Source: Luteimonas sp. (lineage in GTDB: Bacteria; Pseudomonadota; Gammaproteobacteria; Xanthomonadales; Xanthomonadaceae). From it: 64,000 nt of DNA. The stretch covers positions 1-64,000 of the forward strand of contig JANPZU010000003.1 in NCBI GenBank assembly GCA_024707405.1, read 5' to 3'. The notes beneath the pieces were generated by a model. That model saw nothing but the letters and a program-made list of their open reading frames with translations. It searched no databases and was not told the origin of the DNA. Positions 55,558-64,000 of this stretch are shown here, piece after piece (positions within the stretch are counted from its first letter, which is position 1; each line of letters opens with the position of its first letter). Both the position numbers and the translations under genes were made by a program.

Positions 55558-56062
55558 CGGCGTCCTGCTGCTGCGCGACATCGACGCCGACGATGTCGCG
55601 GCCCTGCTCGCCCGCTACGGGCTGCACCTGCAACGGGTCGAGGATGGCGCACCGATCCCCGGCAGCTACTGGGGCGAGTCCGAAGCCGGATTGATCGGAA
55701 CCACCGTGTATGCCCGTGGCGACACGCCGCTGCATTCATTGCTGCACGAAGCCTGCCACCTGATCGTGTTGCCGCCGGAACGCCGTGCGGCGGTGCATAC
55801 CGACGCCACCGATTCGGTCGAGGAAGAGGACGCCGTGTGCGTGCTGCAGGCGCTGCTGGGCGACCTGATCCCGGGGGTCGGTGCGGCGCGCATCCTCGCC
55901 GACATGGACGCCTGGGGTTACACCTTCCGCCTCGGTTCTGCCGCCGCTTATTTCGACCGCGACGCCGCCGATGCCTGGGCCTGGCTACGTCGCGCGCGGC
56001 TGGTGGATCCGCTCGAACGCACGCCCTTGCTCCCGGACGAACCGCACTTGCGGCACTCCTGA
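55502..56062 (+). CDS. hypothetical protein with HExxH-like motif
   Basis: 186 residues from ATG 55502. The N-terminal 15 residues come from repeat DNA, so the true start is doubtful. Seen: GSYWGESEAGLIGTTVYARGDTPLHSLLHEACHLIVLPP, in which HEACH fits the zinc-protease pattern HExxH, and a C-terminal helical part (AYFDRDAADAWAWLRRARLVD). The acidic stretch EEEDAVCVLQAL follows. No signal peptide. Could be a small cytosolic metalloprotein. No family recognised with confidence. Confidence 0.75.
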   Translation: MHGIPHHPDLPLEREGEQSGVLLLRDIDADDVAALLARYGLHLQRVEDGAPIPGSYWGESEAGLIGTTVYARGDTPLHSLLHEACHLIVLPPERRAAVHTDATDSVEEEDAVCVLQALLGDLIPGVGAARILADMDAWGYTFRLGSAAAYFDRDAADAWAWLRRARLVDPLERTPLLPDEPHLRHS

Positions 56063-56111
56063 CCGCGGTCTAGCCTGCTCGCTCCGCAAGCAGCTCCCGC
56101 AGGACGACCCC

Positions 56112-58127
56112 GTGATCCAACGCCATGCTTTGCTCGTACTCGCCGTCGCGGCGAGCCTCGCCCTTTCCGGGTGCAAGCGCGAACCTTCGCCCGACGCGGG
56201 ATCGACCGCCGCCGGCACCAGCGCAGAACGCAAGAACGAGACCGCCGACGAATTCGTCACGCGCGTCAATGCCGAACTCAAGGCGATGTACCCCGAGCTC
56301 ACTGCAGCGCAATGGCTGTCGAGCACCTACATCAACGACGACAGCCAGTTGCTCGCCGCGAAAGCCAACGAGAAGTACCTGACCGCACTCAACGGCTGGA
56401 TCGAACAGGCCAGGAAGTTCGAAGGCCAGCAGATGTCGCCGGAAACATCGCGCGCGATCATGCTGCTCAAGCTGGGCACCTCGATGCCCGCGCCGAACGA
56501 CCCGGCCAAGCTGGCCGAGCTTTCCCGCCTCGCCACGAAGATGGAAGGCATGTACGGCGCAGGCTCGTACTGCACCGCAGCCGGCGACAGCAAGAGCTGC
56601 CGGCAGTTGCCGGAACTCGAGGACGTGCTGCGCAGCAGCCGCGACCCGGCCGCGCAGCTCGACGCATGGCAGGGCTGGCACACCATCGCCCAGCCGATGC
56701 GCAACGATTACCAGCGTTTCGTGGAACTGGTGAACGAAGGTGCGCGCGACCTCGGCTTCGCCAACGCCGGCGAGATGTGGCGCTCGGGCTACGACATGCC
56801 GCCGGCCGAGATCGCGGCCGAGACCGACCGCCTCTGGGGCCAGGTCAAGCCGCTGTACGAACAACTGCACTGCTACGCCCGCACCAGGCTCGACGCACGC
56901 TACCCCGGGCAGGGATCGGTGAACGGCCTGCTGCCCGCGCACCTGATGGGCAACATGTGGCAGCAGGACTGGGGCAACCTGTGGGACGTCCTTGCGCCGT
57001 ACACCGACGCGCAGGCCGGCAGCCTCGACGTCACCGGCGCACTGGAGAAGCAGCATCAGGCCATCCTCAACGACCTCCAGACCGCGCAGAGCCCGTTCAT
57101 CGGCGAAGACAAGCGCGTCGAGCTCGCCCGCCAGGCGCAACTGGACATCGCACGCAGCATGACCGAGCGCGCCGAGGACTACTACGTCTCGCTCGGCATG
57201 CCCAAGCTGCCGGCGCAGTACTGGCAGAAGACCCAGTTCATCAAGCCGCGCGACCGCGACGTGGTCTGCCACGCCAGCGCGTGGGACATGAACATGTCCG
57301 GCGACGACGGCAAGTCGCCGGACGTGCGCACCAAGATGTGCATCAAGCCGAACGAGGAAGACTTCACCACCATCTACCACGAACTCGGCCACGTCTATTA
57401 CTACCTGGCCTACAACCACCAGCCGCCGCTGTTCCAGGGCGGCGCGCACGATGGTTTCCACGAAGCCATCGGCGACACCATCGTGCTGGCGATGACGCCG
57501 CAGTACCTGCAGTCCATCGGACTGGTCAGCGGCCAGCAGCCCAGCCAGGAAGCAGTGATCAACAACCAGATGCGGATGGCATTGGCGAAGGTAGCGTTCC
57601 TGCCGTTCGGGCTGATGATCGACCGCTGGCGCTGGGGCGTGTTCGACGGTTCGATCACGCCGGACAACTACAACAAGGCGTGGTGGGACCTGAAGGCGCG
57701 CTACCAGGGCGTCGCGCCGGCCACCACGCGCGGCGAGGAGTTCTTCGATCCGGGCGCGAAGTACCACGTCCCCGGCAACACGCCGTACACGCGCTACTTC
57801 CTCTCGCACGTGCTGCAGTTCCAGTTCTACAAGTCGCTGTGCGACGCGGCCGGCTACCAGGGCCCGCTGTACCAGTGCAGCTTCTACGGCAACAAGGCCG
57901 CGGGCGAGAAGTTCTGGGCGATGCTGGGCAAGGGCAACAGCCAGCCGTGGCAGCAGACCATGAAGGAACTCACCGGCGGCGAGCAGATGGACGCCTCCGC
58001 CGTGCTCGAATATTTCGCGCCGCTGCAGGACTGGCTGAAGCAGCAGAACGAAGGCAAGACCTGCGGCTGGACGGCGCCATCGGCGGCCGCCACGGGCGCG
58101 GGGGACGCCGCCTCGCCGGCAGGCTGA
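56112..58127 (+). CDS. M2-family metallopeptidase (ACE-like peptidyl-dipeptidase) lipoprotein
   Basis: 671 residues from GTG 56112 (AGGA upstream). Lipoprotein signal with lipobox ALSGC (Cys about 20). Zinc motif TTIYHELGHVYYYLAY, second-ligand stretch GGAHDGFHEAIGDTIVLA, and substrate-binding HVPGNTPYTRYFLSHVLQFQFY, all as in angiotensin-converting enzymes (chloride-binding arginine region YTRYF). Releases C-terminal dipeptides from oligopeptides in the periplasm. Bacterial ACE homologues are typical of xanthomonads. Terminator at 58150-58174. Confidence 0.93.
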   Translation: MIQRHALLVLAVAASLALSGCKREPSPDAGSTAAGTSAERKNETADEFVTRVNAELKAMYPELTAAQWLSSTYINDDSQLLAAKANEKYLTALNGWIEQARKFEGQQMSPETSRAIMLLKLGTSMPAPNDPAKLAELSRLATKMEGMYGAGSYCTAAGDSKSCRQLPELEDVLRSSRDPAAQLDAWQGWHTIAQPMRNDYQRFVELVNEGARDLGFANAGEMWRSGYDMPPAEIAAETDRLWGQVKPLYEQLHCYARTRLDARYPGQGSVNGLLPAHLMGNMWQQDWGNLWDVLAPYTDAQAGSLDVTGALEKQHQAILNDLQTAQSPFIGEDKRVELARQAQLDIARSMTERAEDYYVSLGMPKLPAQYWQKTQFIKPRDRDVVCHASAWDMNMSGDDGKSPDVRTKMCIKPNEEDFTTIYHELGHVYYYLAYNHQPPLFQGGAHDGFHEAIGDTIVLAMTPQYLQSIGLVSGQQPSQEAVINNQMRMALAKVAFLPFGLMIDRWRWGVFDGSITPDNYNKAWWDLKARYQGVAPATTRGEEFFDPGAKYHVPGNTPYTRYFLSHVLQFQFYKSLCDAAGYQGPLYQCSFYGNKAAGEKFWAMLGKGNSQPWQQTMKELTGGEQMDASAVLEYFAPLQDWLKQQNEGKTCGWTAPSAAATGAGDAASPAG

Positions 58128-58149
58128 AGAGGACTTCCGGCGCAACGGG

Positions 58150-58174
58150 AAAAGGCAGGCCTGGCCTGCCTTTT
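58150..58174. terminator. terminator after the M2 peptidase gene
   Basis: 11-bp stem AAAAGGCAGGC / GCCTGCCTTTT with loop CTG, followed by CCTTTTCC. It lies 22 bp after the stop. Confidence 0.8.
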
Positions 58175-58273
58175 CCTTTTCCGCGACCGGGCAAGGCGTC
58201 GGGCACTGTGACAAGCATCCTGCCCCGCGCATACTCCGGCCACGGCGTCGCGCGCCACCGGAGGAGCCCCGCC

Positions 58274-59860
58274 ATGCACAAGGCATCGATCGCATCCGCC
58301 ACGCTGTTCGCGCTGGCACTGGCGCTGTTGCCCGCGACGCAGACCCGCGCACAGGCCCGCGACGCGCACGGCCCTCATGCGACCTCGCCGTGGCGCCTGC
58401 CGCCGTTGCTTCGCGCGATCCGCGCGCCCGAGTCCGATCCGTTCGCCCCGGTCTACGTGGTCACCTCGCGCAAGCTGTTCGATGCAGGTCTTGCACATGC
58501 CGCGCGCAACGCCAGCAGGCATCGCGACAGCGTCGGCAGCGAACTCGTCGTCGCCCAAGTGCAGGCACACCGCATCGCCGACTTCAGCCACTTCGTGCAC
58601 GAGCGCGAAAAACGTTGCGGTGGTTTCTTCGCCTTCGCGACGCGCGCCGAGGCAGAAGCCTTCCTGCGCACGGAACGCTCGGCGCAGGCGGTCTTTCCCA
58701 AGTCCGTCCTGCAGCATCCGATCGACAACCACGCCACCGTATCGCCGTGGCTGCAACAGGTCTCCGAACCGAACATCCGCGGCACGATCCAGCACCTGTC
58801 GACGGCATGGCCCAACCGCTACTACGCCAGCAACCACGGCCGCAATTCGGCGTTGTGGATCCGCGACACCTGGCTCGCGCTCGGGCGCGGGCGCGCGGAC
58901 GTCAGCGCGGAATTGTTCACCGCCTGCGGCAACTGCGGCATCCAGCCCTCGGTGATCCTCACCGTGCGCGGAACCGACCTGGCCAACGAGGTCGTCGTGG
59001 TCGGCGGCCACCTGGACTCGATCTCCAACAGTGGCAGCGGTGACGCGATGTATGCACCCGGCGCCGACGACGACGCTTCGGGCATCGCCACCATCACCGA
59101 GATCATCCGCATTGCGCTCGCGACCGACTGGAAACCGCGCCGCACCGTGAAGTTCATGGGCTATGCCGCCGAGGAAGTCGGCCTGCGCGGCTCGCATGCC
59201 ATCGCGCAGGCGTATCGCGCGCAAGGGCAGAACATCGTCGGCGTGCTGCAACTGGACATGACCAATTACGCGGCCGGCAGCACGCTCGCCATGCGCCTGA
59301 TGACCGACTACTCCAACCCGGGCATGCAGCAGTTCCTGACCGGGCTGTTCGACACCTACCTTGCGCCGCTGGGCCTCACCCGCGGCACCACCACCTGCGG
59401 CTACGCATGCTCCGACCACGCATCGTGGACGGCTGCCGGCTATCCCTCGGCGATGATGTCGGAACCGACGTTCTTCACCCGCCTGCACACCACCACCGAC
59501 ACCCTGGCCTACATGGACAACAGCGCGGCCACCAGCGTGAATTTCGCCAAGCTCGGACTCGCCTTCGTCGGCGAACTCGGCAAGACATCCGTCCCGCGCC
59601 GGGGGAACGGCTCGCAGCCGCTCGTTCCGCCGGCCACGCCACTTCCCGTCACGCCACGGCTTGCGCCGCACCCCCGGCCAAGGCGCAGGCCGAGATGTTC
59701 ACCTCGCCCGCAGCCCGCGCGGATGCAGTCGGACGACGGCAGGCGCATTGACCACGCACGGCGATTCCTGCCGGGCAAGCGGCACGGCGTGCTATTTTCC
59801 CTGCGTGGGGCAGCGGCACCCGCCGCCGCCATGGAGTCCATGAAAGAAGGTTGGCCGTGA
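58274..59860 (+). CDS. secreted M28-family aminopeptidase with run-on C-terminus
   Basis: 528 residues. Signal peptide (LFALALALLPATQTRA). Zinc ligands of M28: VVVGGHLDSISNSG (His, Asp), APGADDDASGIAT (Asp), GYAAEEVGLRGS (Glu pair), LQLDMTNY and the late His in FTRLHTTTDT. A disulfide pair is likely in TACGNCG and TCGYACSDH. Leucyl-aminopeptidase-type exopeptidase. The last 85 or so residues after GNGSQPL are Pro/Arg-rich and unlike a peptidase, and the frame runs to a GTGA overlap with the next gene. Confidence 0.88.
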   Translation: MHKASIASATLFALALALLPATQTRAQARDAHGPHATSPWRLPPLLRAIRAPESDPFAPVYVVTSRKLFDAGLAHAARNASRHRDSVGSELVVAQVQAHRIADFSHFVHEREKRCGGFFAFATRAEAEAFLRTERSAQAVFPKSVLQHPIDNHATVSPWLQQVSEPNIRGTIQHLSTAWPNRYYASNHGRNSALWIRDTWLALGRGRADVSAELFTACGNCGIQPSVILTVRGTDLANEVVVVGGHLDSISNSGSGDAMYAPGADDDASGIATITEIIRIALATDWKPRRTVKFMGYAAEEVGLRGSHAIAQAYRAQGQNIVGVLQLDMTNYAAGSTLAMRLMTDYSNPGMQQFLTGLFDTYLAPLGLTRGTTTCGYACSDHASWTAAGYPSAMMSEPTFFTRLHTTTDTLAYMDNSAATSVNFAKLGLAFVGELGKTSVPRRGNGSQPLVPPATPLPVTPRLAPHPRPRRRPRCSPRPQPARMQSDDGRRIDHARRFLPGKRHGVLFSLRGAAAPAAAMESMKEGWP

Positions 59861-61332
59861 GAAAAATCGTCGCTTCGTTGATCGCCAGCGCACTGCTGGC
59901 AACACCTGCAATCGGTCTCGCCGCGGAACGCGTGGACGGCGAACAGAGCCGTTCTTCCAGCGCGGCGAAAGTCCAGTGGCGCACGCCCGCGGCCATGCAA
60001 CTGGTCAAGACCCGGTTGCGCTACGCCGAACTGCCGATCCAGCGCATCATCGACGTTCAGGGCGCCAACCTGTCCCGCGATGCGCGCAGGCCTAAAGCCA
60101 CCCAGATCGGCATCGCGCGCAACGCGACCACGGAAAGCATGGGCCAGGCGCTCCTGGCCACGGCATGGCAATCCCTGCCGGCTGGCGGGCAAGCCGCCCG
60201 CCTTGAAGTGACTTCGCCGCTGGCGATGGGATTGCGTGTCGGGTTGAAGCTGGAAGGACTCGATCCGCGCGCCGAACTGCGCTTCGCGGGCTCCGAACTC
60301 CCGCTGGGCAACACGCTGCTGATGTCCGGCAGCGAAGTCCTCAAGTCCACCCTGCCCAACGGCGTGTTCTGGACACCAGTCACCGATGGACAATCGCAGG
60401 TGATCGAGATCTACCTGCCTGCCGGCGTCGATGCCGGTCGCCTGCTGGTGCGGGCACCCGAACTCTCTCACCTGCTCACCAACACGCGTCGCGATTTCAA
60501 GATCATCGAGAAGATCGGCGAATCCGGAAGCTGCAACATCGACACCGCCTGCCAGGTGGATCAACTGGGCGCGGGCTTCGTGCATGCCAAGAATGCCGTC
60601 GCTCACATGGTGTACAACCTGTTCAACACCAATGGCAGTGTGTACGGGACCTACATCTGCACCGGCACACTGCTCAACGACACCGTGCCACTCACGCAGG
60701 TGCCGTATTTCTTCACCGCCGACCACTGCTTCGCAGGCGGCAGCGGTGGCGTCCCGGCGCAGAACCGGCAGAACGTCGCCGCCACGCTCAACACCCACTG
60801 GAACTACGAGGCGACTAGCTGCCGCAGCGGCGTCTCGACGCAGCGGACAACGTTGTCGGGCGGCGCGGACATGCTGTTCCACGACAGCAACACCGACGCC
60901 TTGATGGTGCGCCTGCGCAACCCTGCACCGGCCATGGCGACGTTCGCGGGGTGGGATTCGGCGCCGCTGGCGGCATCGAGCGACGTGGTCGCCATCCACC
61001 ATCCAAGCGGCGATGCGAAGAAGGTCTCGTTCGGCAAGCACATTCCGGGCCAAAGCGACGGTTACAACCACGCCGCCGCATGGCTGCAGGGCACCACCGA
61101 GGGCGGCAGCAGCGGCTCGGGCCTGTTCACTGTGGACGGGAACGGACAATACAGATTGCGCGGCGGCCTCTATGGCGGTTATGCGTCCTGCGCGAACACC
61201 GGCAGCCTCAACAACACCCAGAACATCGACTGGTATTCCCGCCTCGATGTCGTGTTCCCGCAGATCAAGCAGTACCTCGCGCCGCAGCCTGCACGAAGCA
61301 ATGGTTCGCAGCCGCTGGCAGTGCCGAACTGA
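59857..61332 (+). CDS. secreted trypsin-like serine endopeptidase (lysyl-endopeptidase type)
   Basis: 491 residues from GTG 59857 (GAAGG upstream). Signal peptide (VASLIASALLATPAIGLA), a propeptide of about 180 residues, then the S1 protease core: H290 in FFTADHCF, D347 in SNTDALMVRL and S419 in GGSSGSGLF. Cysteine pattern (GSCNIDTAC, YICTG, ATSCRSG) resembles Achromobacter lysyl endopeptidase. The tail RSNGSQPLAVPN follows the barrel. Exported extracellular or periplasmic protease. Sequential with the M28 gene, so both proteases may be made together. Confidence 0.9.
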   Translation: MRKIVASLIASALLATPAIGLAAERVDGEQSRSSSAAKVQWRTPAAMQLVKTRLRYAELPIQRIIDVQGANLSRDARRPKATQIGIARNATTESMGQALLATAWQSLPAGGQAARLEVTSPLAMGLRVGLKLEGLDPRAELRFAGSELPLGNTLLMSGSEVLKSTLPNGVFWTPVTDGQSQVIEIYLPAGVDAGRLLVRAPELSHLLTNTRRDFKIIEKIGESGSCNIDTACQVDQLGAGFVHAKNAVAHMVYNLFNTNGSVYGTYICTGTLLNDTVPLTQVPYFFTADHCFAGGSGGVPAQNRQNVAATLNTHWNYEATSCRSGVSTQRTTLSGGADMLFHDSNTDALMVRLRNPAPAMATFAGWDSAPLAASSDVVAIHHPSGDAKKVSFGKHIPGQSDGYNHAAAWLQGTTEGGSSGSGLFTVDGNGQYRLRGGLYGGYASCANTGSLNNTQNIDWYSRLDVVFPQIKQYLAPQPARSNGSQPLAVPN

Positions 61333-61407
61333 TCCCGCGCCGTAAGCAGCCAACGCCCGCAATTCCTGCGGGCGCCACGGCGAAAGTCATCCGCAACCTG
61401 CGACGCC

Positions 61408-62655
61408 CTAGAGATGTTCGCTCGGCTCCAGTCCCGCCTGCGCCGGCGGGCCGGGCGGCGCCTTGCGGCCGGGGCGCGTTTCCCAGCGCCAGAACACCCA
61501 ACCGACCAAGGTGAAGGCACTCGCGGTGAGCGCCAGGTGCAGGGCCGAATGGCTGACCAGTGGTGACAGCAAGCCCGCCACCACTGCATTGAGTACCAGC
61601 CCGGTGAATGCCTGCAGCGACGATGCCGATCCGCGCTGGCGCGGATACATGTCCAGGATCGTCAAGGTGACGATGGGGAACACCAGCGCGATGCCGAAGG
61701 CATTCAGCGTCATCGGCAGGATCGCCCACGGTACCTGCGGCTCCGTCGCGAACGTGTTGTAGAGGACGTTGGCAACCACCGCCACGCCGCAACACGCAAA
61801 ACCGAAATTCGCCAGCCGCGTCCCGCTGATCCGCCCTGCCGCGCGCCCGGACAGCCAAGCCCCCACGACCATGCCGCTGATCATCGGGATGAAGAACCAG
61901 CCGAACTGGCGTTCGTTGAGCCTGAGCAGGTCGAGCACGAAGGCCGGTGCCGAGGCGATGAACAGGAACAGCGCCGAGAAATTGAACGCACCCGCCGCGG
62001 CCAGCCGCTGGAACCGCGGGTTGGTGAAGATCGCCACGTAGTCGCGCAGCATGCGCCTGGGCACGATGCCGATGCGCGCTTCGCGCGGATGCGTCTCGGG
62101 CAACCAGCGCCAGGTCGCCGCGAGCAGCAGCAACGAAAACCCGACCAGGAACCAGAAGATCAGCGGCCAACGGCCCCAGCCCAGGATCCAGCCGCCGATG
62201 ACCGGCGCGATCGCCGGCGCGATGCTGAAGATCATCGACACCTGGCTGAGCAGGCGCTGCGCGTCGTCGCCCTGCAGCACGTCGCGGATCACCGCGCGTC
62301 CCACGATCAGCCCCACGCCCGCCGACAACCCCTGCAGCACGCGGAACGCAAGCAGCGTCGGCAGATCGGTCGCCAGCGCGCAGCCGACCGACGCCAGCGT
62401 GAACACCACCAGCCCTCCGAGGATCACCCGCTTGCGCCCGATGGCATCCGACAGCGGGCCATGCACCAGGCTCATCAGTGCGTAGGCGATCAGGTAGGCA
62501 CTGATCGTCTGCTGCATCGCCACCTTGTCGGCGCCCAGGTCGGCACCCATCGCCGGGAATGCCGGGAAGATGGTGTCGATCGAAAACGGCCCGAACATCG
62601 CCAGGCCTGCCAGCAGCAGCGTGAGGCGGCGCAAGCCCGGGACGGATCGTGGCAT
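61408..62655 (-). CDS. Bcr/CflA-family multidrug efflux transporter (MFS)
   Basis: 415 residues with 12 hydrophobic helices. Family marks: MFGPFSIDTIFPAFPAMGADLGADKVAMQQTISAYLI, motif A GPLSDAIGRKRVILGGL, motif C-like GVGLIVGRAVIRDVLQGDDAQRLLSQVSMIFSIAPAIAPVIGGWIL, and the Bcr-type PMISGMVVGAWLSGR. Drug/H+ antiporter of the DHA1 class in the inner membrane. Converges on the serine protease gene (75 bp). Confidence 0.92.
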   Translation of the reverse strand: MPRSVPGLRRLTLLLAGLAMFGPFSIDTIFPAFPAMGADLGADKVAMQQTISAYLIAYALMSLVHGPLSDAIGRKRVILGGLVVFTLASVGCALATDLPTLLAFRVLQGLSAGVGLIVGRAVIRDVLQGDDAQRLLSQVSMIFSIAPAIAPVIGGWILGWGRWPLIFWFLVGFSLLLLAATWRWLPETHPREARIGIVPRRMLRDYVAIFTNPRFQRLAAAGAFNFSALFLFIASAPAFVLDLLRLNERQFGWFFIPMISGMVVGAWLSGRAAGRISGTRLANFGFACCGVAVVANVLYNTFATEPQVPWAILPMTLNAFGIALVFPIVTLTILDMYPRQRGSASSLQAFTGLVLNAVVAGLLSPLVSHSALHLALTASAFTLVGWVFWRWETRPGRKAPPGPPAQAGLEPSEHL

Positions 62656-62846
62656 GGGGTTCCTTGCGTCTGATGGGGGGATGCCGGCAAGCACATCCGC
62701 CACTACCGGCGATCGGGCGATGCCTTCGCTGCGTGACGGGCCGGCACGCCACTGTCCGCGGAGCCCGGCAGTATCGGCCATGGACGCCGGCTTAGCCATG
62801 TACCCGGCCCGCTCGACGGGCCTGCCTCGCAGCGCCGGGCGGCAGG

Positions 62847-62852
62847 TATAAT
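62847..62852 (+). promoter_or_regulatory. -10 box of the gcvP riboswitch transcript
   Basis: Perfect TATAAT just before the riboswitch, giving a start near 62860. The -35 region is poor (TGCCTC at 62823). Confidence 0.65.
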
Positions 62853-62861
62853 CGGCATGCA

Positions 62862-63067
62862 GTCCAGGTGGGAGAAGCGCAGGGCCGGATGCCCCGCGCT
62901 GCCGAAGGCGCAAACGCCCGTAATCGCTCAGGCCCGATACCACCGTCGCACCAACACTCTGGAGAGACCGACCGGCCCAGCCGGAACCGGCGCCGAAGGG
63001 GCACGAAGCAGGCGGATCCTCGTCCCGCACGCTTCCAAACTCTCAGGCAAAAGGACAGAGGGGCACC
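62862..63067 (+). promoter_or_regulatory. tandem glycine riboswitch
   Basis: Two aptamers in series. The first has GGGAGAAGCGC, GCCGAAGGCGCAA and CGCTCAGGCCCGATACCA. The second has CTCTGGAGAGACC, CGCCGAAGGGGCA and AACTCTCAGGCAAAAGGACA. These conserved blocks and their order define the tandem gcvT-type glycine aptamer. It controls the glycine cleavage gene gcvP, 86 bp downstream. Confidence 0.95.
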
Positions 63068-63152
63068 TCGCCGATCCCGGCGCGCACCCGTTCGTCGTCC
63101 ATCACGACGCGTGCGTCCCGGCGCGACAACGCCCCCTTCCCGGATGCCCGCC

Positions 63153-64000
<848 letters not shown>

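Noticed and set aside
62656-62846. Additional promoter or gene between the Bcr/CflA gene and the riboswitch
   Set aside because: No ribosome site or family-like frame. The open frames here are short and antisense.

Overview
The window is a chromosomal segment of a GC-rich gammaproteobacterium, most likely a member of the Lysobacterales (Xanthomonadaceae/Lysobacteraceae, Lysobacter/Luteimonas-like). This is inferred from very high third-position GC, frequent GTG/TTG starts, tight ATGA/GTGA gene overlaps, a ~335-residue NAD-type isocitrate dehydrogenase, an M2 (ACE-like) peptidase, a lysyl-endopeptidase-like secreted protease and the minC-minD-minE / phoB-phoR-ppk-ppx arrangements. No phage, insertion sequence or CRISPR array is visible. 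Gene density is high and almost every gene belongs to a recognisable family.

Layout. 1-850: three tRNA genes (His, Lys, Leu), with a perfect 60-bp duplication of the tRNA-Lys 3' end plus its terminator around a hairpin-rich insert. 864-7843: a SPRY-like secreted protein, a Bax-inhibitor-1-like membrane protein, an NhaC-type antiporter, isocitrate dehydrogenase, an AhpD-like protein, a glutaredoxin and a BepA-like M48 protease. 7855-13682: a phosphate block (PHO boxes, phoB, phoR, ppk, ppx; the last three translationally coupled), followed by a glycosyltransferase-PAP2 phosphatase-EEP phosphatase cluster that may remodel membrane lipids. 16625-23351: nitrilase/GNAT pair, creB-creC-creD with a near-consensus cre tag before creD, rlmJ and a GNAT enzyme. 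23431-28134: mfd, a phosphohistidine-phosphatase-like lipoprotein, endonuclease V. 28343-36134: two pirins, aquaporin Z, an NAD(P)-binding oxidoreductase, rlmKL (with a REP-like repeat inside its coding sequence), a hydrolase, a MOSC protein and an AmpD-type amidase. 36171-41974: tesB, a DUF2007-type protein, an ECF sigma factor fused to a membrane domain, a six-EF-hand protein, bpt and an EEP lipoprotein. 42499-47993: a nine-gene operon beginning with an SPFH protein and encoding an Arc-type repressor whose probable operator lies inside the operon promoter. 48076-52771: a DNA glycosylase, a DUF423 protein, a SRPBCC protein, and a NarL/DesK-type two-component system. 52969-64000: GNAT, minCDE, a HExxH protein, M2 and M28 metallopeptidases, a serine endopeptidase, a Bcr/CflA exporter, and a tandem glycine riboswitch in front of gcvP, which runs off the window.

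The most unusual signal is a recurring architecture in which the 3' end of a gene is repeated downstream, separated by about 85-150 bp of back-to-back hairpins. At the LuxR-type response regulator (50494-50937) there are three successive 3' ends. The two nearer ones are almost identical. The farthest encodes the same C-terminal peptide with 13 synonymous changes and one deleted base. The tRNA-Lys locus has the same layout, and hairpins at both loci share a TGCTG/CGCTG (or CAGCA) loop. This looks like the scar of small elements that insert near a gene's 3' end and supply a replacement end. The mechanism is inference. The second point of interest is the SPFH/Arc operon with its paired 8-bp palindromes placed between the -35 and -10 boxes.
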